From assembly GCF_014203095.1 (NCBI RefSeq), contig NZ_JACHIG010000004.1, positions 248,001 to 312,000 of the forward strand: a DNA stretch of 64,000 nt. Reading direction: 5' to 3'. A program made the position numbers and the translations under genes. Of the stretch, positions 34,781 through 44,137 are shown in pieces. This DNA is from Prosthecobacter vanneervenii. Lineage in GTDB: Bacteria > Verrucomicrobiota > Verrucomicrobiia > Verrucomicrobiales > Verrucomicrobiaceae. Positions within the stretch are counted from its first letter, which is position 1; the number at the start of each line of letters is the position of its first letter. Under the pieces are notes generated by a model. It was not told the DNA's origin. It searched no databases and saw only the letters and a program-made list of their open reading frames with translations.

Positions 34781-35652
34781 ATTATCCGGCCATGGCTTCG
34801 CCGTTTCAGGAAACCACATTCTTGAGGAATCTTTATGCCACTCCCGCCGACTGGCAGCGCGATTTGTTTTATTCAGTAGTGCGCGCAGGCCATCTGAAGG
34901 CAGGCTATGAGCACCGCATCGAGCGCGAGACCTACCCCGGCCACGAGCTCATTCTCTGTCTCAAAGGTCGCGGCTGGGTCCAGATCGCGGGCAAGCGCCA
35001 CGAAGTCGGCCCCGGCGCGCTCCTGTGGGTCAACTGCCACCATCCTCACCTCTACGGTGCTGCAAAAAAGGATCCCTGGGAGCTCTACTGGATGCGTGTG
35101 GAAGGCCGTCCGCTGGACCGCATTGCCGAGCTCCTGCAGGTGCGCTCCCAGCCCGTGCTGGAGGGCATCAATGAGCAGCTCGTTGCCAGTGAATTTGAGT
35201 GCGCCTTTGAGCAAATGAGCGGCACCCGCCCCAGCGATGCCGCCCAGGCCAGCGCCGCCGTGGCCTCCATCATCGGCCAGGCCTTCCACGTCCGCCTTTC
35301 GGAGCCGGGCCAGGTGCAGCCCGAGCTGCCCTCCGCCGTCTCCAAGGCCCTCGAGCGCATGCGCCTCTACTTCCATCTCCCCATGCGTGTGGTGGAGCTG
35401 GCCCAGCTCAGCGGCATGAGCGAGAGCCACTTCAGCCGCCAGTTCAAAGCCGCCATCGGCACCAGCCCCATCGACTGGCTGCGTCGGGAGCGCATCAATC
35501 AGGCCAAGCGCCGCCTCATCGAATCCGACGACCCCGTCAAGGAGATCGCCCGTCAGGTGGGCTACCACGACCAGTTCTTCTTCTCCAAGGACTTCAAGAA
35601 GATGACCAAGCTCACTCCCACGCAGTTCCGCGAGCAGGAAAAGCAGTCATAA
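34777..35652 (+). CDS. AraC family transcriptional regulator
   Basis: A 291-residue one-component regulator. The N-terminal cupin-like AraC-binding domain (about 30-130; YPGHELILCLKGRGWVQIAGKRHEVGPGALLWV) should sense a small molecule, perhaps a sugar. The C-terminal HTH pair (about 195-290) reads MRVVELAQLSGMSESHFSRQFKAAIG and then EIARQVGYHDQFFFSKDFKKMTKLTPTQFR. Starts at 34777 and 34792 are both possible; neither has a clear Shine-Dalgarno. It is divergent from the FmdB-type gene (147 bp). Its target genes are not evident. Confidence 0.9.
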   Translation: MYYPAMASPFQETTFLRNLYATPADWQRDLFYSVVRAGHLKAGYEHRIERETYPGHELILCLKGRGWVQIAGKRHEVGPGALLWVNCHHPHLYGAAKKDPWELYWMRVEGRPLDRIAELLQVRSQPVLEGINEQLVASEFECAFEQMSGTRPSDAAQASAAVASIIGQAFHVRLSEPGQVQPELPSAVSKALERMRLYFHLPMRVVELAQLSGMSESHFSRQFKAAIGTSPIDWLRRERINQAKRRLIESDDPVKEIARQVGYHDQFFFSKDFKKMTKLTPTQFREQEKQS

Positions 35653-35658
35653 TAGCCC

Positions 35659-36063
35659 TCAGCTCGGCAGCGACTTGTGCTGCTTCACCCGCTCCTCCAG
35701 CCACGCATGCGTGCGGCGGAAAATAAAGTCCAGCAGCAGCGCCAGCACCGCGCCTGCAAACGCCCCGCCGATCCCGCCATACACGGCGATCATCCAGCTC
35801 TCATCCACCTTCTCCAGCACCGCACGGCCCACCCAGGCAGTCACGGCTCCGGCAGGGATGCCCGCCAGAATGCCACACTGCAGCAGTAGCGCCCGCACGG
35901 CGGTGGCAGGCCGCTTGGTCAGGAAGCCCAGCGCCACAGAGCTGGAAATCACCCCCAGCATCGTCAGCCCCGCGGCGATGGCACAGGCAAAAAGGCCTGC
36001 TCCGATCCCGATGCCGATGAGAACAACCATGACAAGCAGCATGATGAGGCCGGGAAAGATCAT
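35659..36063 (-). CDS. Small integral membrane protein
   Basis: I do not recognise a family. The 134-residue protein has about four hydrophobic segments (about 5-25, 28-48, 58-80 and 88-112), Gly/Ala-rich, and a basic C-terminal tail (FRRTHAWLEERVKQHKSLPS). It is compatible with an inner-membrane protein with a cytoplasmic tail. It converges on the AraC gene (6 bp) and is divergent from rlmN (63 bp). Confidence 0.65.
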   Translation of the reverse strand: MIFPGLIMLLVMVVLIGIGIGAGLFACAIAAGLTMLGVISSSVALGFLTKRPATAVRALLLQCGILAGIPAGAVTAWVGRAVLEKVDESWMIAVYGGIGGAFAGAVLALLLDFIFRRTHAWLEERVKQHKSLPS

Positions 36064-36126
36064 GACATCAGCATCAAACTCAAATCTCGAATTTCAAATC
36101 CCCATTTCATCGCCACTGTCAGCACC

Positions 36127-37254
36127 ATGAGCACCACACACGAACCCCAGGGCCTCCTCGGCATGAAGCCGGAGGAGATCGCCGCCGTGTTTGCGGAGCT
36201 GGGGCAGCCCGCTTTTCGTGCCAAGCAGCTTGTCGAATGGGTCTTTGCCAAACGCGCCGCCAGCTTGGAGGAGATGACCAATCTGCCCAAGGCCACCCGC
36301 GAGGCCCTGGCCACCCGCTTCGTCACGCGCACCATGAGCATCGCCAAGGTTACCGGCTCTCGCGATACGACTCGTAAATTCCTCCTCAAACTCCGCGACG
36401 GCCGCTATGTCGAGACCGTGCTCATCCCGGCCAATCCTGCCCTCTACGGCGGTGCCTCCGACCGCCGTACCCTCTGCGTCTCCAGCCAGGTGGGCTGCGC
36501 CTACGACTGCAAATTCTGCGCCAGCGGCCTCGCCGGCTTCACCCGTAATCTCACTGCGGCCGAGATCGTCGAGCAGATCGTGCAGGTGGAGGCCTACGCT
36601 GGAGAGCGTGTGGACAACCTTGTCTTCATGGGCATGGGAGAGCCCCTGGCCAATTTCTCCAACGTCACCAAGGCCATCGAGATCCTGAATGCAGAGTGGG
36701 GCATCGGCATCGGTGCGCGGCACATGACCGTCAGCACCAGCGGACTGGCCCCGCAGATCAAAAAGCTGGCGGATTTCCCGCTGCAGATCCGCCTGGCCAT
36801 CTCCCTGCATGGCGCCACCGACGAGGTGCGCGACCAGATCATGCCGGTGAACCGCAAGCACAACCTCGCCGAACTCTTCGAGGCGCTCGACTACTGGAAC
36901 CAGAAGCGGAAGCAGTTCCTTACCTTTGAGTTCATTCTCATCGCCAATGTGAATGACAGTCTGCCGCAGGCCCAGGCCCTGGCCAAACGCGCCCGCAGCG
37001 CCAATGCCAAGGTAAACCTCATCCCTTACAACACCGTCGATGGCCTCGACTGGGTGCGCCCAAGCGAGGCCAGTCAGGATGCCTTTCTCGCTGTGCTTAC
37101 GAATGCGGGTGTCACCGCCACGCTGCGCCGGGAAAAAGGCCACGACATCGCTGCAGCCTGCGGTCAGCTCCGTCTCAAGCAGGAGACAGAGCTTGGCATC
37201 ATCGAATCGCCCATCCCCGCCAAGCGCATCACCATCGGCGGCGGCGCTGGCTGA
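36127..37254 (+). CDS. rlmN: 23S rRNA (adenine-2503-C2)-methyltransferase
   Basis: Radical SAM methyltransferase that modifies A2503 of 23S rRNA and A37 of some tRNAs. Length is 375 residues. The iron-sulfur cluster motif is Cys124-x3-Cys128-x2-Cys131 (CAYDCKFC). FMGMGEPLANF and STSGLAPQI follow, and the C-terminal region is ATLRREKGHDIAAACGQL with the catalytic resolving Cys. The N-terminal domain has QPAFRAKQLVEWVFAKRA. All conserved elements of RlmN are present. Confidence 0.95.
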   Translation: MSTTHEPQGLLGMKPEEIAAVFAELGQPAFRAKQLVEWVFAKRAASLEEMTNLPKATREALATRFVTRTMSIAKVTGSRDTTRKFLLKLRDGRYVETVLIPANPALYGGASDRRTLCVSSQVGCAYDCKFCASGLAGFTRNLTAAEIVEQIVQVEAYAGERVDNLVFMGMGEPLANFSNVTKAIEILNAEWGIGIGARHMTVSTSGLAPQIKKLADFPLQIRLAISLHGATDEVRDQIMPVNRKHNLAELFEALDYWNQKRKQFLTFEFILIANVNDSLPQAQALAKRARSANAKVNLIPYNTVDGLDWVRPSEASQDAFLAVLTNAGVTATLRREKGHDIAAACGQLRLKQETELGIIESPIPAKRITIGGGAG

Positions 37255-37263
37255 GATCTGGTC

Positions 37264-37863
37264 TTATCGTACTTTGCTTCGTGTAGGTTTCCGCACCGCT
37301 GCGGCAGGGGCGCGTTTCACGGGGCGCTTGAGCTTGGGCACCACGGGCTTGGAGACAGGGGCTGCCTGCGCTTCCTTCAGCTCACGCAGCTCTTTTTCCA
37401 CCTGCGCCAGACGGCGGGAGGTGGCTTCCAGCTTGCGCACCACGAGGCGGGCCACAAACTCATAGAGGGCCGCGTGGAAATCCGGATCCTGCTCGCGCGG
37501 ATGGATGTCCTGCAAAAACTTCTGGTCCACCGCCAGGCATACCGCCTTTGAAGAGGCGAGCACGGAGGCGAGACGCTTGTCATGGTTCACGAGCGCCAGC
37601 TCGCCAAAAACTTCCCCGATGCGGGTGATGGAGGCCACCTTCTTGGTGCCGACCCGCACCTCCAGCTCACCGCTGAGCAGGACGTAGATGCGGGAGTCGA
37701 TGCTGCCTTCTTGGATGATGCAATCTCCTGGCTCGCACTGCAGCAGGCTGCTGGAATTGAGCACATCATCGAGCTGGTCATCGCTGAAACTGGCGAGAGC
37801 CGGAACCGCACGCAGAGGCGACGGGTTGTGCTTCTCGTCATGGATGTAAGCAAACTCTTTCAT
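37264..37863 (-). CDS. Cyclic nucleotide-binding (Crp-fold) protein without HTH
   Basis: A 199-residue protein. One cyclic-nucleotide-binding domain spans about 15-125: PALASFSDDQLDDVL, GDCIIQEGSIDSRIYVLLSGELEV, then the phosphate cassette-like FGELALVNHDKRLASVLA. A short coiled coil (KLEATSRRLAQVEKELREL) and a Lys/Arg/Pro-rich basic tail follow. Unlike Crp/Fnr regulators it has no DNA-binding helix-turn-helix, so it probably acts by protein or membrane contact, although the basic tail could touch nucleic acid. Start 37863 chosen at MKEFAYI. The upstream in-frame start would overlap the LRR gene. Confidence 0.85.
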   Translation of the reverse strand: MKEFAYIHDEKHNPSPLRAVPALASFSDDQLDDVLNSSSLLQCEPGDCIIQEGSIDSRIYVLLSGELEVRVGTKKVASITRIGEVFGELALVNHDKRLASVLASSKAVCLAVDQKFLQDIHPREQDPDFHAALYEFVARLVVRKLEATSRRLAQVEKELRELKEAQAAPVSKPVVPKLKRPVKRAPAAAVRKPTRSKVR

Positions 37864-37916
37864 GGAACTACGGGATTGTGTCAGGAGGAAGGCGGCGTGG
37901 ACAAGATAAATTTTGG

Positions 37917-38846
37917 TCAATTTCCGCCACTTTTCACAGCGGCATCATAGGCGGGCCAGAAGCTCGCAGGGGGCATCAGGTCCTTGCCACCATCGTCAAA
38001 ACGCGTGCCGATCTCCTGCAGCGGCAGCTCTTTCGCCACATCAATGCCTGCCTTGATGCTCGCAGGGCTGAAAACCAGCCTTGTCAGCTTCATGCCCTTT
38101 AGCGGTGTCAGATCTGTCACAGGCGTTTCGCCAATGTGCAGGCGCTGCAGCGCCGTGCCGCTCAGCGGGGAGAGGTCCTTCACCTTCGTGCGGTGCAGCG
38201 TTACGCTTACCAGCGGCACCGTTTTTAGGGCACGGATGTCTTCCACTGGGCAGTCTGTCAGCCACAGCATCTGGATCGGGCAGTGCGCGATCCCCGAAAT
38301 GTCTCCGATCGGGCAGCCCACCGCGTTCAGCTCCACCAGCGGCATTTTTTCCAGCGCCGCCAGGTTCTCCACGGGCGTGCGGCTCAGGTAGAGCTTCTCC
38401 AGCGGCATGCCACGCAGGGCGGAGAGATCTTTGACCTTCGTGTCCTCCAGGTACAGCTCCACCAGCTTTTTGCCCTGCAGCGGCCTCAGGTCGGTGATCG
38501 GTGTCTCGCTCAGATCCAGCGCCAGCGGCTCGATATGCTCCAGAAACTTCACATTCTCGATCTTCGCCCCGCGCAAGCTCAGCGCGATCACGTTGCCATT
38601 CTCGATGTTAAACTGCCCGTCCCCCAGGTACCCCGGGTTGTGGTACTTGATCTCCGTGTGCATCATCTCCTGCGTCCAATAGACCTTCTTTGGCTCCTCT
38701 TTGGCAGGCGCTGGGGCAGGAGCAGCAGGGGCCGCTGCCTTGTTTTCCGCTGCAGGCTTGGCCGCCTCCGCAGGCGCATTTTTCTTGGGCTCATCACCAC
38801 ACTGAGTCAGGAGCAGAGGCAGTACAAGGAGCAGGCTGGGCTTCAT
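37917..38846 (-). CDS. Leucine-rich repeat lipoprotein
   Basis: A 309-residue lipoprotein. The signal MKPSLLLVLPLLLTQC ends in a lipobox (LLTQC). A Lys/Ala/Pro-rich linker follows, then about nine leucine-rich repeats of 21-23 residues with the pattern L-x-L-x2-T-x-V-x-D-L-x-x-L (for example ELYLEDTKVKDLSALRGMPL and RLHIGETPVTDLTPLKG), as in internalin-type bacterial LRR proteins. It probably binds proteins or polysaccharides at the cell surface. Divergent from the sulfatase gene (83 bp). Confidence 0.88.
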   Translation of the reverse strand: MKPSLLLVLPLLLTQCGDEPKKNAPAEAAKPAAENKAAAPAAPAPAPAKEEPKKVYWTQEMMHTEIKYHNPGYLGDGQFNIENGNVIALSLRGAKIENVKFLEHIEPLALDLSETPITDLRPLQGKKLVELYLEDTKVKDLSALRGMPLEKLYLSRTPVENLAALEKMPLVELNAVGCPIGDISGIAHCPIQMLWLTDCPVEDIRALKTVPLVSVTLHRTKVKDLSPLSGTALQRLHIGETPVTDLTPLKGMKLTRLVFSPASIKAGIDVAKELPLQEIGTRFDDGGKDLMPPASFWPAYDAAVKSGGN

Positions 38847-38929
38847 GGCACCGGCATGCCGGATTTCCCCGCTCCTTGCAAGCCGGAAGTGAAACAACAA
38901 CGGCAAACGGACGTTTTCGCACCATCATC

Positions 38930-40291
38930 ATGCGCCCGCTTCTTCTCCTTGCCTCACTGTTTCTCGTATCGTCCGCCTTCGCTGCCAAACCCAACGTCCT
39001 GCTCATCATCGCCGACGATCTGGGCTACAACGATGTCGGCTTTCAGGGTTCCAAGGAGATCACCACGCCCAATCTCGACAAGCTGGCCGCACGCAGCCTC
39101 GTCTGCACCAATGGCTATGTCTCCCACCCTTTCTGCAGCCCCACGCGCGCAGGCATCATGACCGGGCGCTACCAGCACCGCTTTGGCCATGAAAACAATC
39201 CCGCCTGGGTGCCGCAGGATACCGTGGCAGGCCTTCCGCTCACGGAGACCACCTTTCCGCAGCTCATGCGCCAGGCCGGCTACGTCACGGGTGCCGTGGG
39301 CAAGTGGCACCTCGGCGCGCATCCGCAGTTCCACCCGAATGAGCGCGGTTTTGATGAATACTTCGGCGCTCTCGGCGGCGGGCATCAGTACTTTCCCGGA
39401 GACAAAGGCGGCGTGGAGTACACCATCCCTCTCAATCGCAACGGCAAGGACGAAGCGCAGACCAAGTACCTCACTGAGCAGTTTGGCGATGAGGCTTCGT
39501 CATTCGTGGAGCGCCACGCTGGCAAGGACAAGCCCTGGATGCTCTATCTCGCCTTCAATGCCCCGCACACACCTCTCCAGGCTCCGCAGAAGTGGCTGGA
39601 TAGGTACTCCCAGCTTGCCGACAAAAGCCGCCAGACCTACGCCGCCATGGTCTCGGCCATGGACGAAGCCATCGGTGCCGTGCTCGCCAAACTGGAAGCC
39701 ACCAAGCAGGACGAGAACACACTCATCTATTTTGTCAGCGACAACGGAGGTCCTAATCTCCAGGCGAAAAGCGGCACCAACTTCACCAGCAACGCTCCCC
39801 TGCGTGGGGCCAAGGGCATGGTCTATGAAGGCGGCATGCGTGTGCCCTTCCTCGTCAGCTGGCCCGCAAGGATCAAGCCCGGCAAATACGAGCAGCCCGT
39901 CATCGCACTCGACTTCCTGCCCACCTCTCTGGCCGCTGCAGACTCCGCAGAGCTGACGCCGAAAAATCTGGATGGCGTGAATCTGCTGCCCTTCCTCAGT
40001 GGCGAAAAACCCGCCGCTCCTCATGACCTCCTCTTCTGGCGCACTGGCGGCCCCGGAGGCAACAACGCCGTGCGTCGTGGCAGCATGAAGCTCGTGCGTC
40101 TCGGCAAGGCGGAGCCTGAACTCTACGATCTCGCTGCAGACATCGGCGAGTCCAAAAACCTCGCCGCTGATAAGCCCGAAGTGGTCAAGGAACTCGTCTC
40201 CGCCATCGCCGATTGGGAAAAAGGCACCATCGCCCCCATCTTCGAAAGCCCCAAGCAGGGCAAACCTGCCGCGAAGAAGAAAAAGAAATAG
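38930..40291 (+). CDS. Exported sulfatase (arylsulfatase family)
   Basis: A 453-residue type I sulfatase with a Sec signal (cleaved after SAFA, residue 17). The formylglycine motif is Cys69-Ser-Pro-Thr-Arg (HPFCSPTRAG), so activation by a formylglycine-generating enzyme is required. Metal ligands include the Asp pair in LLIIADDLGYND, and DNGG in VSDNGGPN. GKWHLG is the conserved lysine/histidine motif. The C terminus is Lys-rich. It presumably desulfates algal or host glycans. It is first in a run of secreted genes on the plus strand; a maturase is not in the window. Confidence 0.92.
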   Translation: MRPLLLLASLFLVSSAFAAKPNVLLIIADDLGYNDVGFQGSKEITTPNLDKLAARSLVCTNGYVSHPFCSPTRAGIMTGRYQHRFGHENNPAWVPQDTVAGLPLTETTFPQLMRQAGYVTGAVGKWHLGAHPQFHPNERGFDEYFGALGGGHQYFPGDKGGVEYTIPLNRNGKDEAQTKYLTEQFGDEASSFVERHAGKDKPWMLYLAFNAPHTPLQAPQKWLDRYSQLADKSRQTYAAMVSAMDEAIGAVLAKLEATKQDENTLIYFVSDNGGPNLQAKSGTNFTSNAPLRGAKGMVYEGGMRVPFLVSWPARIKPGKYEQPVIALDFLPTSLAAADSAELTPKNLDGVNLLPFLSGEKPAAPHDLLFWRTGGPGGNNAVRRGSMKLVRLGKAEPELYDLAADIGESKNLAADKPEVVKELVSAIADWEKGTIAPIFESPKQGKPAAKKKKK

Positions 40292-40316
40292 CCTGATTCG
40301 CAGCGTTTCTGGCAGC

Positions 40317-42575
40317 ATGAGGTTCATCATGCTGCGCCCGTTCCTTTTCCTTCTCTTCGTCTCCGTCGCCATGGCGGACGACTTTGATTCGCTGCGCGCC
40401 GTGGTGTCCAAAGCTGTCACCAAACAAAACCCTGCCGGTGCTGTGCTGTGGTTGGAGAGCGGAGATCAAAAGCTCACTCTCGTCGAAGGCCAGCGGGCAC
40501 TCCTGCCGGCCAAAGAGGCCATGACTGAAGACACGGTCTTTGATGCGGCTTCTTTGACCAAGGTCGTTGCCACCCTGCCCAGCGTTTTGATCCTCATGCA
40601 GCAGGGAAAGATCGATCTGGAGGCCGAGGCACGGCGCTACATCCCCGAGATGCGTGCTTGCATCACACTGCGGCACCTGCTTACCCACACCTCCGGCTTC
40701 AAGCCGGGCATCCCCAAGGAGCCCGAATGGTCGGGCTACGCGGCGGGCATCGAGCGCGCCATCGCCACCGAGCCCGATGGCCCGCCCGGCCGCTTCTTTC
40801 GCTACTCGGACATCAATTTCATTCTGCTTGGCGAGATCGTCCAGCGCGTCAGCGGCATGAAGTTAAACGAGTTCGCCGCGCAGTACGTCTTCGAGCCCCT
40901 GCACATGGACTCCACCCGCTTCCTCCCGCCTGATGAGTGGAAGCCACGCATCGCCCCCACGGAGAAAGACGAGAGCGGCACCATGCTGCGTGGCGTGGTG
41001 CATGATCCCACCTCTCGCAAAATGGGCGGCGTCGCCGGGCACGCCGGCCTCTTCACCACCGCAGGCGATCTGGCCAAATATGCGCGCATGCTCCTCCAGG
41101 GCGGAGCCGGTGTGCTGAAACCGGAAACGGTCAAGCTCATGACCGCACCGCAGACTCCAGCCACCGTCTTTGAGCGCCGCGGCCTCGGCTGGGACATCGA
41201 CTCCGCATTTAGCAGGCCACGCGGCAAGATTTTCCCCCTCGGTTCCTACGGCCACACCGGCTTCACCGGCACCAGCCTGTGGATCGATCCCGCCTCGCAG
41301 TCCTTCGTCATCTTCATGAGCTCCCGCCTGCATCCGCATGGCAAAGGCAGCGTGCGTGACTTGTATGAAGACATTGGCACCACCGCAGCTCAGTGCCTCA
41401 AGCTCGCTCCCGCAGCGGGCTCGCTCTGGCCTCGGGCAGAAAAGGAAGTGCCCACCGTGCTCAATGGCATCGACGTGCTTGCCCGCCGAAAATTTGCCGA
41501 TCTCAAAGGACTTCGCATCGGCCTCATCACCAATCAGACCGGCATCGACGCCCGTCGGCAAAGCACCATCGATCTCCTCGCCAAGGCCCCCGACGTGAAG
41601 CTGAAAAAACTTTTCAGCCCCGAGCACGGCATCCGTGGCGAGCTGGACCAGGAAAAGATCAGCAACTCCACCGACAAAAAGACCGGCCTGCCCATCATCA
41701 GCCTCTACGGCACCCAGCGCGCACCCACCCAGGAGCAGCTCGCCGACGTGGACGCCCTCGTCTTCGACATCCAGGACATCGGCTGCCGCTTCTACACCTA
41801 CATCGGCACCATGCGGCTCTGCATGGAGTCCGCCGCCAAGGCCAAAAAAGCCTTCTATGTGCTCGATCGCGTCAACCCCATCGGCGGCCTCCAGGTGGAA
41901 GGCCCCGCCGTCATCGATGCCGAAAAACCCACCTCCACCCACGCCATCCCCCTTCGTCACGGCATGACCGCCGGCGAACTCGCCGCCATGATGAACGCCG
42001 AGCGCGCCATGCAGTGCGATCTGAAAATCATCCCCGTCGAGGGCTGGCAGCGCTCTCTGCTCTTTGATCAGACAGGTCTCCCCTGGATCAATCCCTCGCC
42101 CAACATGCGCTCGCTCAATGCCGCGCTGCTGTATCCTGGTATCGGCCTGCTGGAGTTCAGCATCACCGTCGGTCGCGGCACAGACACCCCCTTTGAAGTC
42201 TTTGGCGCACCTTATGTGGATGACCTGCGCCTGTCCTATGAGCTGAACAAACTCGGTCTCCCTGGTGTGCAGTTCACCCCCGTCTGCTTCACCCCCACCG
42301 CCAGTATCTTCAAAGGCCAGCCCTGCGGCGGCGTGCGCATGACCATCACCGACCGCGAGGCGCTCCGCCCCGTGGAGCTCGGCGTGGCCGTGGCTTGCAC
42401 CCTGCAGCGCCTGTATCCCAAAGCCTTCGACCTTCCCAAAGTGGACACCCTCATGAACCGCGCCACCAGCGTCAAAAAAATTGCTGCCGGAGATTCCTGG
42501 CGTCAGGTCTTGGCAGACTGGGCGGAGGGTACGCAGGCCTTTGAGCAGCGCCGCAGCGCATTTCTCCGCTACTGA
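40317..42575 (+). CDS. Exported beta-lactamase-fold hydrolase fused to DUF1343 (NamZ-like)
   Basis: A 752-residue exported fusion. Residues about 25-370 form a beta-lactamase/AmiE-type serine hydrolase, with nucleophile motif S79-LTK82, Y163-SD and H313-TGFTG (the KTG-type triad). Residues about 380-752 are a DUF1343 domain, as in exo-N-acetylmuramidase NamZ (Bacillus YbbC), with SPEHG Glu436, VFDIQDIGCRFYTYI and NPSPNMRSLNAALLYPG. In Bacillus, the amidase AmiE (YbbE) and NamZ are separate neighbouring genes for murein recycling; here they are joined. It should remove peptide from, and cleave, muropeptides. Signal at the N terminus; an alternative start lies at 40329. Confidence 0.9.
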   Translation: MRFIMLRPFLFLLFVSVAMADDFDSLRAVVSKAVTKQNPAGAVLWLESGDQKLTLVEGQRALLPAKEAMTEDTVFDAASLTKVVATLPSVLILMQQGKIDLEAEARRYIPEMRACITLRHLLTHTSGFKPGIPKEPEWSGYAAGIERAIATEPDGPPGRFFRYSDINFILLGEIVQRVSGMKLNEFAAQYVFEPLHMDSTRFLPPDEWKPRIAPTEKDESGTMLRGVVHDPTSRKMGGVAGHAGLFTTAGDLAKYARMLLQGGAGVLKPETVKLMTAPQTPATVFERRGLGWDIDSAFSRPRGKIFPLGSYGHTGFTGTSLWIDPASQSFVIFMSSRLHPHGKGSVRDLYEDIGTTAAQCLKLAPAAGSLWPRAEKEVPTVLNGIDVLARRKFADLKGLRIGLITNQTGIDARRQSTIDLLAKAPDVKLKKLFSPEHGIRGELDQEKISNSTDKKTGLPIISLYGTQRAPTQEQLADVDALVFDIQDIGCRFYTYIGTMRLCMESAAKAKKAFYVLDRVNPIGGLQVEGPAVIDAEKPTSTHAIPLRHGMTAGELAAMMNAERAMQCDLKIIPVEGWQRSLLFDQTGLPWINPSPNMRSLNAALLYPGIGLLEFSITVGRGTDTPFEVFGAPYVDDLRLSYELNKLGLPGVQFTPVCFTPTASIFKGQPCGGVRMTITDREALRPVELGVAVACTLQRLYPKAFDLPKVDTLMNRATSVKKIAAGDSWRQVLADWAEGTQAFEQRRSAFLRY

Positions 42576-42625
42576 TGGACTCCGGGCTTGCCTCCAGACC
42601 GCCAGCCTGTGCTAGCATGTACACG

Positions 42626-43576
42626 ATGAATCTACGCCGCTGTCTCCTCGCCTGCACTCTCCTGATCGCCGCCTGCGGCAAAGAAGGCAGCGGGCGCGCT
42701 GAATCGCGCGGCACCATCGCCGTCTCGCTCCTCTCTCTGCAAAATCCCTTCTTCAAAGTCATCGGCGACAACGTCGCCGCCGAGGCTGCAAAGCATGGTT
42801 ACGACACCCTCGTGGTCAGTGCCGACCACGACGTCGCGCGCCAGAGCAATCAGATCAAAGACTTCGTCGTCAAAGACGTGGCCGCCATCGTGCTCAGCCC
42901 CGCCGACTCCAAGGCCATCGTTCCCGTCATCCAGGAGGCCAACAAGGCCGGCATCCCCGTCTTCACCGTGGACGTGCCCTGCAACGAGCCCGGCGTCAAA
43001 ATCACCACCCAGGTGGCCACGGACAACTACGGCGGCGGCAGGATGGCGGGCGAGGCCATGATCGAGGCTCTGCAAGGGAAGGGGGGCAAGATCGGCGTGC
43101 TCGACCTCAAGGCGGTCGAATCTTGCATTCTTCGCGTGAAGGGATTCCGCGAAGTCATCGACGCCCACAACGCCACCGCCGTGAGCAAGATCGAGATCGT
43201 CAGCCAGCTCGACTGCGGCGGCGCCAATGACAAAGGCTACAAGGTCACCGAAGACATGCTCCAGGCCCAGCCGGATCTCGTGGGCATCTTTGCCATCAAT
43301 GACCCCGGTGCTCTCGGCGCGCGCGGAGCCCTCGAAAAAGCCGGAAAGGCAGATCGTGTGGTGATCATCGGCTTCGACGGCCAGCCCGAAGGCAAGCAGG
43401 CCATCAAAGACGGCAAAATCTACGCCGACCCCATCCAGTTCCCCGACAAGATGGGCCAGGAAGTCGTGCGCGCCTACATGCGCTATTCCAGAGGCGAAGA
43501 CCTGCCGCCTGCGCTCCTCATTCCCACAAGCCTATACCGCAAAGCCGATGGCGCGGCAGATGCTTCACTCCACTGA
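42626..43576 (+). CDS. Sugar ABC transporter substrate-binding lipoprotein
   Basis: Ribose/fructose-type periplasmic binding protein (Peripla_BP_4) of 316 residues. It opens MNLRRCLLACTLLIAAC, a lipobox signal. VSLLSLQNPFFKVIGDNV, ADHDVARQSNQIKDFVVKDV and VVIIGFDGQPEGKQAIKDGKI follow, all typical. It lies 50 bp after the NamZ-like fusion and 8 bp before a small secreted gene. No ABC permease or ATPase is adjacent, so it may pair with a distant transporter or act as a sensor subunit. Alternative ATG at 42617. Confidence 0.9.
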   Translation: MNLRRCLLACTLLIAACGKEGSGRAESRGTIAVSLLSLQNPFFKVIGDNVAAEAAKHGYDTLVVSADHDVARQSNQIKDFVVKDVAAIVLSPADSKAIVPVIQEANKAGIPVFTVDVPCNEPGVKITTQVATDNYGGGRMAGEAMIEALQGKGGKIGVLDLKAVESCILRVKGFREVIDAHNATAVSKIEIVSQLDCGGANDKGYKVTEDMLQAQPDLVGIFAINDPGALGARGALEKAGKADRVVIIGFDGQPEGKQAIKDGKIYADPIQFPDKMGQEVVRAYMRYSRGEDLPPALLIPTSLYRKADGAADASLH

Positions 43577-43584
43577 TCTTCACC

Positions 43585-44127
43585 ATGTCCCTTCACACAC
43601 CATTCACCCTCATCGCTCTGCTGCTCCTCAGCTCAGCCACGCTCCGCGCTGACGAGCCCAAACCTGATTCCGAATTCACCACCACCGATCCCAAGAAGGT
43701 CAAAATCCTCGAAGACTCCTCGCGCGAGAAAGATACCGAGATCGACCACTTCCGGCACCTCTGCCCAGGCCTCGGTGGCTATCAGATCATCCATGAAGGC
43801 GGCGACCTCCGCAGCTGGATCAATCTCATCTACGACGGCGGAAAGACCGACCTCATGAACGACACCCTTAGCGCCTGCCCAGGTCAGTTTCCAGCCAAGG
43901 CCAATAATGTGGTGCAGTGGCGCGGCTTCCGCAAAGGCGGCTCCTTCATGCCTTACGCCGTCATCTACCGCATGATGTCCAGCGCCGATGACGCCAAACA
44001 GACTCGCTTGGAGACGCTCGTCATCATCAAGCTCGATGGTCGGAAGTCTCGCGTTGTTGGCCATGTGGATTCCAAGGAAGGAAATGAAAAAGCCGAGATC
44101 TTGGCCGACAAGCTCTGCATGCCTTGA
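43585..44127 (+). CDS. Secreted hypothetical protein
   Basis: Unrecognised 180-residue exported protein. The signal (MSLHTPFTLIALLLLSSATLRA) is followed by a mature domain of about 155 residues. Visible features are three cysteines, of which CPGLGGYQIIHEGGDLRSWI and SACPGQFPAKANNVVQWRGF look like a compact conserved core. It lies in the run of secreted genes, 8 bp after the binding protein and 10 bp before the SGNH hydrolase. No function can be assigned. Confidence 0.75.
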   Translation: MSLHTPFTLIALLLLSSATLRADEPKPDSEFTTTDPKKVKILEDSSREKDTEIDHFRHLCPGLGGYQIIHEGGDLRSWINLIYDGGKTDLMNDTLSACPGQFPAKANNVVQWRGFRKGGSFMPYAVIYRMMSSADDAKQTRLETLVIIKLDGRKSRVVGHVDSKEGNEKAEILADKLCMP

Positions 44128-44137
44128 GCACTCACGC

